DNA of 64,000 bases, from assembly GCF_004117075.1 (NCBI RefSeq), contig NZ_CP026721.1, forward strand, positions 558,001-622,000. The letters run 5' to 3'. Under the pieces are notes generated by a model, which made no database searches, had not been told where the DNA came from, and saw nothing but the letters and a program-made list of their open reading frames with translations. Position 1 is the stretch's first letter; each line of letters opens with the position of its first letter. The position numbers and the translations under genes were made by a program. Source of the DNA: Fervidobacterium changbaicum (GTDB lineage: Bacteria; Thermotogota; Thermotogae; Thermotogales; Fervidobacteriaceae). Of the stretch, positions 17,306 through 24,682 are shown piece after piece.

Positions 17306-18442
17306 TTGGAAAAATTGGTCAAATTGTGGGATTGGAGTAAATTCTTGCAAGATTTAGAAAAACCAGAACACACAATTTTGGGTCTGATGTCCGGAACATC
17401 TGCTGATGGACTGGATATCGCCAACGTTACTTTTAAGTACGAGGATAATAACTTAACGTTTCAAATCAAGAAGGCGGTCACCGTTTCGTACGAAAAAGAA
17501 TTTCAAAAGAGAATTTTGGAATCATACGACAAAAGATTGGCGGATGTTGAGTACGTTACCCGCATCAATTTTGAGTTGGCTAGACTTCATGCACGTATGG
17601 TGAAAGACTTAAATTTGAACTTTGATTTTATCGCATACCACGGTCAGACTGTGTACCACTTACCTTCGGAAGGTGCGACTCTTCAGTTAGGCGAAGCCGA
17701 CGTGCTTGCCGTAGAGCTGGGTAAACCTGTGGTATTTGATTTTAGAAAGAAAGACGTGGCACTTGGTGGCCAAGGTGCGCCCATAAGCGCTTATTTCGAT
17801 TCTTTGTTTTTAATAAGAGACGAACAGACTGCGGTCCTCAACGTTGGTGGGATTTCTAACATAACAACGCTTAACAGTGATGGAAACCTAATAGCTTTCG
17901 ATACCGGACCGGGGAATTGTCTGGTGGACTTGGTCTGTCAAAAATATTTTAATGTGAAGTACGATGTGAACGGTGAAATATCAGGTCAAGGTAACCTTGA
18001 CGAGAATTTACTCAAAATCTTTATGGAACAAGACAGAGTTTACGCGGAAAAGAAGCCCCCGAAAACAACGGGTCGTGAAGTTTACAACGACGAATTCTTA
18101 AATAACGCACTTGCCAAAGCAGGGAAAATTGATTACTTGGACTTACTAAGAACACTTGTAAGGTTTACCGCACAAAGCATCGAAAAAAACATTAGATTAC
18201 ATGCACTTCAAGTAAAAAGATTGGTTGTTGTTGGAGGAGGTGCTTACAATAGGACGCTAACAAATGATTTAAGAGACTTAGGTTTCGAAATCATCGTTCC
18301 AGATGAAACGCTGATCAACTTTAGAGAAGCAATCGCTATTGCACTACTTGGCGAACTCTTCTTGAGGGGACTTGCACACTATAGTACGGTCACCGGAGCT
18401 ATCAAACCTTCGGTTCTTGGTAAGTTAGCACTTCCAGTTTAA
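17306..18442 (+). CDS. anmK: Anhydro-N-acetylmuramic acid kinase AnmK
   Basis: Opens and phosphorylates 1,6-anhydroMurNAc to MurNAc-6-phosphate, which MurQ then uses. About 378 residues with the ASKHA signatures GLMSGTSADGLD, HGQTVYHLP, GGQGAPISAYFD, NVGGISNIT, FDTGPGNCLVD, KTTGREVYN and GGGAYN. I place the start at TTG 17306, 5 nt after GGGGGTG; the frame stays open upstream but runs into the previous gene. 1,6-anhydroMurNAc is made by lytic transglycosylases; none is encoded in this window. Confidence 0.96.
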   Translation: MEKLVKLWDWSKFLQDLEKPEHTILGLMSGTSADGLDIANVTFKYEDNNLTFQIKKAVTVSYEKEFQKRILESYDKRLADVEYVTRINFELARLHARMVKDLNLNFDFIAYHGQTVYHLPSEGATLQLGEADVLAVELGKPVVFDFRKKDVALGGQGAPISAYFDSLFLIRDEQTAVLNVGGISNITTLNSDGNLIAFDTGPGNCLVDLVCQKYFNVKYDVNGEISGQGNLDENLLKIFMEQDRVYAEKKPPKTTGREVYNDEFLNNALAKAGKIDYLDLLRTLVRFTAQSIEKNIRLHALQVKRLVVVGGGAYNRTLTNDLRDLGFEIIVPDETLINFREAIAIALLGELFLRGLAHYSTVTGAIKPSVLGKLALPV

Positions 18443-18468
18443 ATTTGAAACTTCGGAGGGATTTAAGC

Positions 18469-19404
18469 ATGTCGAGTTTCAAGACTTACGATGAAATAAC
18501 GAAAGTAGGCAAGCTCTTTGAAATCGTCGATGAGTTAACACCCCCACAGTTTGAAAGTGGAAAAAGATACATATTCATAGGCTGTGGTAGTTCGTATAAC
18601 GCCGGACTAATAGTATCGGAAGTTATGACCAGGTACGGTTTCACTGCAAAAGCCATAACAGCCGGTGAGGTATTGATCAAAGAAATGGTCGAAGAGTTAG
18701 TTAGTAATTTTGACCATGCCATTTTGATTTCCCGAACAGGTTTTACAACCGAGACAGTAAAGGTTGCTAAAATGCTGAAGGGAAGGATTCGAACGCTTGG
18801 AGTCACATGCGATAAGAACACGCCGTTAGCTGCTGCTTGTGACTCAACGTACGAACTGGATTTCGCTCATGAAGAATCCGTAATCATGACCGCAAGTTTT
18901 TCGGCAATACTTAGGCTCTTTTTGAACGCTATTAAGCAAATTGACGTCAACCCTGAAGAATATCTTAAGAAATTCGATGAAAAGACCTCCGAGCAGATAG
19001 TTTCTAACAAGAGCCATTTTGTGTTCTTGGGTTATCGAGAACGTTACTATATGGCCAGAGAGAGTGCTTTGAAGGTCCAAGAGCTATCGCTTGATCACAC
19101 CGAATTTCACGAAACACTCGAGTATCGTCACGGTCCGATCGCACTACTTTCCGAAAAATCCCACGTTGTGATTTTCTCCGAATTCCGAAATCCAAGTCCA
19201 CTTGAAGAAGATTTAGCTAATGACATCATCAACCGTGGGGCGAGTGCTGAAATTATAACCTCATGCACGGACGAATCGCTTTTTGAAGTACAGGTTCTAA
19301 ATTTATACAGCCAAATTCTAGGATACAAACGGGCCATACACAAAGGTCTGAACCCTGACAAACCTCACGGACTCACAAAGTTTGTCTCACTTGAAGACTT
19401 ATGA
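18469..19404 (+). CDS. SIS-domain glucosamine-6-phosphate deaminase (NagB-II type)
   Basis: 311-residue protein with two SIS domains resembling the isomerase half of GlmS without the glutaminase domain. GCGSSYNAG (about residue 40) and SRTGFTTETV bind the sugar phosphate; ESALKVQELSLDHTEFHETLEYRHGPIAL is the second-domain signature. Such proteins (NagB-II) convert GlcN-6-P to fructose-6-P and ammonia, and their genes commonly adjoin nagA, as here. ATG at 18469 has CGGAGGG upstream. A related aldose-ketose isomerase (AgaS type) is the main alternative. Confidence 0.88.
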   Translation: MSSFKTYDEITKVGKLFEIVDELTPPQFESGKRYIFIGCGSSYNAGLIVSEVMTRYGFTAKAITAGEVLIKEMVEELVSNFDHAILISRTGFTTETVKVAKMLKGRIRTLGVTCDKNTPLAAACDSTYELDFAHEESVIMTASFSAILRLFLNAIKQIDVNPEEYLKKFDEKTSEQIVSNKSHFVFLGYRERYYMARESALKVQELSLDHTEFHETLEYRHGPIALLSEKSHVVIFSEFRNPSPLEEDLANDIINRGASAEIITSCTDESLFEVQVLNLYSQILGYKRAIHKGLNPDKPHGLTKFVSLEDL

Positions 19405-19438
19405 ATAAATCAAAAATTCGATGAAAAGGAGTGAACAT

Positions 19439-20494
19439 ATGATAATTGAAAACGTGCTGATAGTAGATCCGTTGGACGGTGAATACGTAGGCAGTGTGGA
19501 GTTTGAAGACGTAATTTTAGACGTTAAGAAATCAAATAAATCAACTTATGATAATATCCTCATGCCAGCGTTTGTTGATCCACATATACATGGGATAAAA
19601 GGTATCGACACGATGACGGCTTCACAAGAAGATTTCAAAAAGTTCAAAGAATTCGAAGCTCTGGAAGGAGTTTGGTATTTTCAACCAACAACAGTTACAT
19701 GCCCTTTAACCAAATTGAGTGAAATTAACCTTCCTTCGGACTTGAAACTGCACATAGAAGGCCCGTTCATAGCCAGTAAAAGAAAAGGCGCACACAACGA
19801 AGCGTATATTCAACCGCCACCAAGGGATGTTCATGAACTTGAAAGATATCTTCCTTTATCCTACATTGGAATGATAACCGTTGCTCCGGAATACGACACC
19901 TTTATGGAATTTGCCAGAAGCTGTGAAGTGAAAGGCATCAGAATATCGTTGGGGCATTCCGATGCGACTTTTGAGCAGGTCAAATCGGCGTTTGAGAATG
20001 GTTTCAAAAGGATCACACACTTTCCAAATGCACTCAGCCCGCTACATCACAGAGAACTCGGTGTGACAGGTGCAGGATTGTTGTTGGATTTCACACTAGA
20101 GATTATAGCAGACGGCATTCATTGTTCACCAGATTTTGTGAGATTGGTTTACAAAATCAAAGGTGCACAGCGAATAATACTTGTAACAGATAGCATAAGT
20201 GCAGCCGGACTAAAAGATGGCAGTTACATGCTTGGAGACCTGCATGTAAGAGTTGAGAACGGTATAGCTAAACTCCACGACGGAACGTTGGCTGGAAGCA
20301 CTTTGAGATTTTCTCAGGCTATAAAGAACTTTGTGAAGTTCACGGATTGTTCGCTAAAAGAATTAGCCATGGTCAGTTCATACAACGCCTGCAAAGACCT
20401 GAATTTGAACGGTGGCAGGATAAAAAAAGGACACCCCGCAAAGCTAATCCTACTTGATAAAGATTTGAACATCAAGAAGGTCTGGAATTTCTGA
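19439..20494 (+). CDS. nagA: N-acetylglucosamine-6-phosphate deacetylase NagA
   Basis: 351-residue amidohydrolase that makes GlcN-6-P and acetate. Visible residues: HIHG metal-binding motif (MPAFVDPHIHG), LHIEGPF with the metal-ligand glutamate, GHSDA, HFPNALSPLHHRE and the catalytic aspartate in LVTDSISAAG. ATG at 19439 lies 5 nt after AAAAGGAGTG; an ATG at 19421 precedes it but overlaps that ribosome site. Last enzyme gene of the plus arm, immediately after its pathway partner. Confidence 0.95.
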   Translation: MIIENVLIVDPLDGEYVGSVEFEDVILDVKKSNKSTYDNILMPAFVDPHIHGIKGIDTMTASQEDFKKFKEFEALEGVWYFQPTTVTCPLTKLSEINLPSDLKLHIEGPFIASKRKGAHNEAYIQPPPRDVHELERYLPLSYIGMITVAPEYDTFMEFARSCEVKGIRISLGHSDATFEQVKSAFENGFKRITHFPNALSPLHHRELGVTGAGLLLDFTLEIIADGIHCSPDFVRLVYKIKGAQRIILVTDSISAAGLKDGSYMLGDLHVRVENGIAKLHDGTLAGSTLRFSQAIKNFVKFTDCSLKELAMVSSYNACKDLNLNGGRIKKGHPAKLILLDKDLNIKKVWNF

Positions 20495-20564
20495 GTGGTG
20501 TGAGTTATAATTTATTGTAGACTTGGTAAATAAATTGGAAAAACAGCAAACGGGGGGAATTTCG

Positions 20565-20771
20565 ATGCCAGCAGGATGTCCATCTTTGGAAAAGAACCTC
20601 AAAAATTGTACCTGCACGTACCTTTCGTGTAATAAACGAGGAAAGTGCTGCGAATGTGTAGCATACCACAGAAGCCTCGGAGAAATCCCGGGTTGCTTTT
20701 TCACCAAAGAAGGAGAGCGCACTTGGGATAGGTCTATAGAAAACTTCATCAGGGATAGGGGAAGAAAATAA
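20565..20771 (+). CDS. Small cysteine-rich protein, DUF6485-like
   Basis: 68-residue soluble protein with eight cysteines, seven of them between residues 5 and 32 (CPSL, CTCTYLSC, CCECV) and one at about 43, then a charged tail. It resembles DUF6485 small proteins, which may bind metal; function is unknown. ATG at 20565 follows GGGGGGAA. Its stop codon shares one base with the moxR-like start (TAATG), so the two are coupled. Confidence 0.8.
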   Translation: MPAGCPSLEKNLKNCTCTYLSCNKRGKCCECVAYHRSLGEIPGCFFTKEGERTWDRSIENFIRDRGRK

Positions 20772-21715
20772 TGGAGAAAACTCAAAAGAAGTTGCACGAA
20801 AGAGTTATCGAAAACGTTGAGAAAGTTATCAAGGGCAAAAGTGAGCAGATAAAAATCGTGCTCGCTGCCATGTATGCGGGCGGTCACGTTCTGTTGGAAG
20901 ACGTTCCCGGTGTTGGTAAAACCATACTTGCCCGGTCACTTGCAATATCTCTTGGCCTTAACTTTAAGCGCGTACAATTCACACCAGATTTACTTCCCAC
21001 AGATTTGACAGGTTTGTCAATTTACGACAGGAAGACGGAAACGTTTGTTTTTAGAGAAGGCCCTGTATTTACCGATATTCTTTTAGCTGATGAAATCAAC
21101 CGTGCTACACCAAGAACGCAATCGGCACTATTAGAGGCTATGGCGGAAAGGCAGGTCACGGTGGATGGTGTAACACATAAATTGTCAAACAACTTCTTCG
21201 TAATAGCGACACAAAATCCAATAGAATACGAAGGAACTTTTCCGCTTCCGGAAGCCCAGCTAGATAGATTTACAATAAGAATAAGTCTTGGGTATCCTGA
21301 CAAAGAAAGCGAGATGGAAATCCTTGAATCTCAAAAAGTGAGGCATCCCATTGATGAATTGAAAGCGGTTGGAACATCAGAAGAATTTTCGAACGAGAAA
21401 CTTAGAGTTAGAGAAGTCAAGATAAGTCAAGAAGTCAAGGAATACATCGTAAATATCGTCGATGCAACAAGGCGTCATGAATCGCTTAAGTATGGTTCGA
21501 GTCCGAGAGGAAGCCTTGCATTAATGCATGTCAGCATGGCGTGGGCGTATATCAACGGAAGGGACTTCGTGCTTCCAGATGATGTGAAGAAAGTAGCCCC
21601 ATATGTTTTGATTCATAGAATTATTCAAAACACGGAATCGAAGATTCTAAGAGAGTCAAAAGAAGACATTCTAAACGACATTCTTGAAAAAGTACCGGTT
21701 GTTGTGGAAAAATAA
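20771..21715 (+). CDS. MoxR-family AAA+ ATPase
   Basis: 314-residue AAA+ ATPase: Walker A GVGKT (DVPGVGKTILA), Walker B ADEINRATPRTQSALLEAMAE, sensor ATQNPIEYEGTFPLPEAQLDRF, and the C-terminal lid (AAA_lid_2). MoxR proteins act as chaperones with DUF58/vWA partners, often in envelope processes. Here the DUF58 gene is on the opposite strand and the partners converge tail-to-tail, with one base between this stop and that of the DUF4129-like gene. Confidence 0.94.
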   Translation: MEKTQKKLHERVIENVEKVIKGKSEQIKIVLAAMYAGGHVLLEDVPGVGKTILARSLAISLGLNFKRVQFTPDLLPTDLTGLSIYDRKTETFVFREGPVFTDILLADEINRATPRTQSALLEAMAERQVTVDGVTHKLSNNFFVIATQNPIEYEGTFPLPEAQLDRFTIRISLGYPDKESEMEILESQKVRHPIDELKAVGTSEEFSNEKLRVREVKISQEVKEYIVNIVDATRRHESLKYGSSPRGSLALMHVSMAWAYINGRDFVLPDDVKKVAPYVLIHRIIQNTESKILRESKEDILNDILEKVPVVVEK

Positions 21716-21716
21716 A

Positions 21717-23177
21717 TCATTTGTCTTGCTTTGAAAGTATTCGTTGAAACAACTTATCTGCGTGTTCAACAAGCTTGATGAAGTCCGACTTTATGTTCTC
21801 TATATCTTTTTGCGTTACTTCTATCTTAAACGCATACTCCACATCGACGTACTTGACAGTTAAATCCCTGAGTTCTGGAATATCAAACTTATCCAAAAGT
21901 TCATAAGGCGTTAAATGGTCGAGACCTTTGAAGAGATTTTGCCTAACAAAATGGTACGCATGGTGCACAAACTCGGCCCCAGAAAGAGTGAGAATTTCGT
22001 CGTACGAAAGATGGGTTTGATAGACTATTGGTTGATTTACAAGCGTGTTCTCGGTTTGCTCTTCCTCGGTAGTTTTTTGAATTAGGAAATCGTAGTACAG
22101 CTTTCCAAGAAGTAATACGGCAAAAAGACCTGAAACAGTTGCCAAAATCTGGAAAATGAAAAGAGCGTCATCAAAATTGGTTTTAGGTGCGGTTGCTGAT
22201 GTTCTTGCCTCTTCTGGAATAACTACACTCGTTGCATACCCTTGCTGGTAAGACGAATTACCAGCCATAGATTCAGATTTCAATGTGCCTTGTGACTTTA
22301 GATTGCCGATGATATCAAAAATCGTGGGGGCAAGCACAAACATGAAAAAGAGCAAAACAACCACAGTAACCCAAAAACTGGAAATTATCGACCCTCTTTG
22401 GTCTTTCGGAGCCTTCATTGTGATAGTTAAAACATAGAGCAAACCTATCGTTATAGCTACCATCGACAAAGTTTCTAACAACTTGAATAATCTCTCTCTT
22501 GTTAAATTTTCTATTTTCTCAACGAAACTGGAGTTGTTGCTCTCAACAGTTTCAGATGCTTGATTGGAAAGATTCTTACTACCGTTAACTGGAACTCTTA
22601 TGGTGTACTCTTCTTTTTGCTGGACAGAATTCTCAGATACAGCACTTTCTCTTGATTGCACTACCTTGACTATGTCAAATCTCACATCAGGGAGTGGTAG
22701 TAAAAGGAATACAGCGAATATAACTATAATGAGACTCACCTTTTTCGCACGCAATTTGTCCTCGAAAATGTTCTTGAATTGCGGAAGGTCTGCAAAATTA
22801 AGTAGCACGAAGGAAATGACGAAGATGAAAGACAGATAATGGTTAAAAAATGCCAGCGCTGAAAAATAAAGTGCTGTTGTTAACCATCTGTTTTGAATCC
22901 GCTCTTTAATGCTTAAAGCCAAAAGAACTATCACGAATAGATATTTTATGGAATCTGTTTTAAAAAAAGAAAGTGCGTACAGTGCTGAAAGAGCAAGAAA
23001 AATTCGAGAGATTATTTTAGATTTCAATAGAGCGTAAATAGCAAGCAACATGGTGAGGACCCAAAAATGCAAGTCCCTAAACAGTTCAGCACTTGGCATA
23101 GTTAACGAAAAGACTATCGAGGCCAAAATTAATATATTTCTTAGTGTTTCATTCATCTTCTTGTACTTTCCCATCAT
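21717..23177 (-). CDS. Multi-pass membrane protein with DUF4129-like C-terminus
   Basis: 486 residues. About six N-terminal hydrophobic segments are followed by a polar extracytoplasmic stretch (about 165-230), one helix near 240-260, one near 275-295, a Ser/Thr-rich linker, a last helix near 360-375 and a cytosolic tail. The tail (LTPYELLDKF...ELRDLTVKYVDVEYAF) resembles DUF4129, commonly encoded with moxR and DUF58 genes. No transglutaminase Cys-His-Asp triad is seen, unlike the related TgpA-type proteins. It follows the DUF58 gene by 22 nt. Confidence 0.75.
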   Translation of the reverse strand: MMGKYKKMNETLRNILILASIVFSLTMPSAELFRDLHFWVLTMLLAIYALLKSKIISRIFLALSALYALSFFKTDSIKYLFVIVLLALSIKERIQNRWLTTALYFSALAFFNHYLSFIFVISFVLLNFADLPQFKNIFEDKLRAKKVSLIIVIFAVFLLLPLPDVRFDIVKVVQSRESAVSENSVQQKEEYTIRVPVNGSKNLSNQASETVESNNSSFVEKIENLTRERLFKLLETLSMVAITIGLLYVLTITMKAPKDQRGSIISSFWVTVVVLLFFMFVLAPTIFDIIGNLKSQGTLKSESMAGNSSYQQGYATSVVIPEEARTSATAPKTNFDDALFIFQILATVSGLFAVLLLGKLYYDFLIQKTTEEEQTENTLVNQPIVYQTHLSYDEILTLSGAEFVHHAYHFVRQNLFKGLDHLTPYELLDKFDIPELRDLTVKYVDVEYAFKIEVTQKDIENIKSDFIKLVEHADKLFQRILSKQDK

Positions 23178-23199
23178 TTCACCTCAGTTAAGTTCTGAA

Positions 23200-24483
23200 C
23201 TAAATCTGTGCACTGTCCGTGAGTTTCAACAAGCCTTCCATAAAGCTCGTATTTTCATGCCACACTTGAACGATAACATTTTCTTCCCGCAAGACCTTCG
23301 CGTACTGGTACAATTCCCTTATTTCAATCGGAACGTCAAAATACGACTTGAACTTCTTACTCGTTGCCTCTCTGTATCCATATGGCATAATCAAAACGAT
23401 AACTCTTCCGCACCTTGTCCTTAATCTCAGCAGGCGGTCAACCTCAGACTTTGTTAAGAACATACCTATTAACAAGACCGTATCCGTTGGTTGAACAACA
23501 TCTATGATGTGCTCTAAGAGTTCAGAAGTGTACTGTTCATTTTCGAGTGTTCCTTCGACTTCCGCCAAGTAATCGAAGTAAAGTACGTAATCTGCAAATG
23601 AAAGGTCGTACGTCCCCTTTGCATGAGATATCAGCAAATTTGTTTTTTCGTGCCTGTCAGAGAAGTACTTAAGTAGTCCTGCAGTCGCTTTTATTGCTTC
23701 TTCTTGGTACTTTTTGTGTATGAACTCCCAAGCCGCTTTTGAATATATGCCAGCAGGGAGGTTTAAATCAAGAAGAATGTAATTCCTTGTTGTTCCTACG
23801 TATTCGTACTCTTTAACCATCAATTCTCCCATCTTAGCACTTTGCTTCCAGTGGATCCTATTTAGTGGCTCACGTTCGTACTCTCGCACATTTCTGATAT
23901 ATGATATATCCTCAACAAGCTTGTGTTTGCTCTTCACAACAGGGAGCATTTCCAAAATCCTTTCCACCTCAGCTTCAGCGTGTTCAAGTCTTGGAAAGAC
24001 CTTAACTTTGAAAGGTGTCGGTTCTGTGATTAGAATTTGGAACAAACCTGTGAAACTTTCAATTTTTATCGTGTAATACCCTAAGTCTTTCGTTCCACGT
24101 GTTCCAAAAAACGTATCGAATGGGAGAGAAACAGACTCTCCGGGATTGATAACTAAACGTGTCGGAGCTTTCTTAACAACCGCCGGTGGAACAACCTCTA
24201 TGGTCAGTGCCTTTTTACTTTCAGAAGAGATTGTTATCACTATGTCAAATCGTTCATTGATAAACACACGCGTTCTCCCAGCAACGTCGGTCTTCAGCGC
24301 TTTGGAATGGAATTTCAGGGCCAAGTAGTCGAAAATCACCCAACCTGATAAGATATCGAGTAGCCACACGTACTTGTTGTAAACAAAAGCACTCAGAATA
24401 ACTGAAAGAATGATTATAACATAAAACGCCGGACTCACCTTTGACCATGTTCTTCGATTTTCCTTCTTTTCCGTGCTTTTCAT
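23200..24483 (-). CDS. DUF58 domain-containing membrane-anchored protein
   Basis: 427 residues with two close N-terminal transmembrane segments (VSPAFYVIIILSVILSAFVY and a second), a beta-rich domain, and the DUF58 signature YIRNVREYEREPLNRIHWKQSAK, followed by a vWA-like fold (YILLDLNL). DUF58 proteins partner with MoxR ATPases. It is first in a two-gene minus operon with its own candidate promoter upstream. Confidence 0.9.
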   Translation of the reverse strand: MKSTEKKENRRTWSKVSPAFYVIIILSVILSAFVYNKYVWLLDILSGWVIFDYLALKFHSKALKTDVAGRTRVFINERFDIVITISSESKKALTIEVVPPAVVKKAPTRLVINPGESVSLPFDTFFGTRGTKDLGYYTIKIESFTGLFQILITEPTPFKVKVFPRLEHAEAEVERILEMLPVVKSKHKLVEDISYIRNVREYEREPLNRIHWKQSAKMGELMVKEYEYVGTTRNYILLDLNLPAGIYSKAAWEFIHKKYQEEAIKATAGLLKYFSDRHEKTNLLISHAKGTYDLSFADYVLYFDYLAEVEGTLENEQYTSELLEHIIDVVQPTDTVLLIGMFLTKSEVDRLLRLRTRCGRVIVLIMPYGYREATSKKFKSYFDVPIEIRELYQYAKVLREENVIVQVWHENTSFMEGLLKLTDSAQI

Positions 24484-24529
24484 ATTCTCCGCAACCTCGC
24501 ATCAAGTTATTGTTTGCGCACTTTTAATA

Positions 24530-24559
24530 ATATTAAACCACGGTTTTTCCAAAGTTCAA
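24530..24559 (-). promoter_or_regulatory. Candidate promoter for the DUF58 operon
   Basis: Read on the minus strand, TTGAAC (24559-24554) and TAATAT (24535-24530) are 18 bp apart, about 47 bp before the start codon. The predicted transcript start falls next to a GTTTGCGCA copy at 24512-24520. Confidence 0.5.
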
Positions 24560-24596
24560 ACATACAAAATAGATAAGTTTTCGCCATAGATGGGAG

Positions 24597-24602
24597 TATA
24601 AT
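24597..24602 (+). promoter_or_regulatory. Candidate -10 element for the WD40 gene
   Basis: Consensus TATAAT sits 80 bp before the chosen start codon; no clear -35 hexamer is seen. A 10-bp palindrome, TTTGCGCAAA (24618-24627), lies just downstream of the expected transcript start, where an operator could act. Confidence 0.45.
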
Positions 24603-24682
24603 AGTGATAAAGAATAGTTTGCGCAAATCACATTTCAACGTTGCGTGGCGACTCATATATTAGTCACAAAGGAAGTGAAAGT

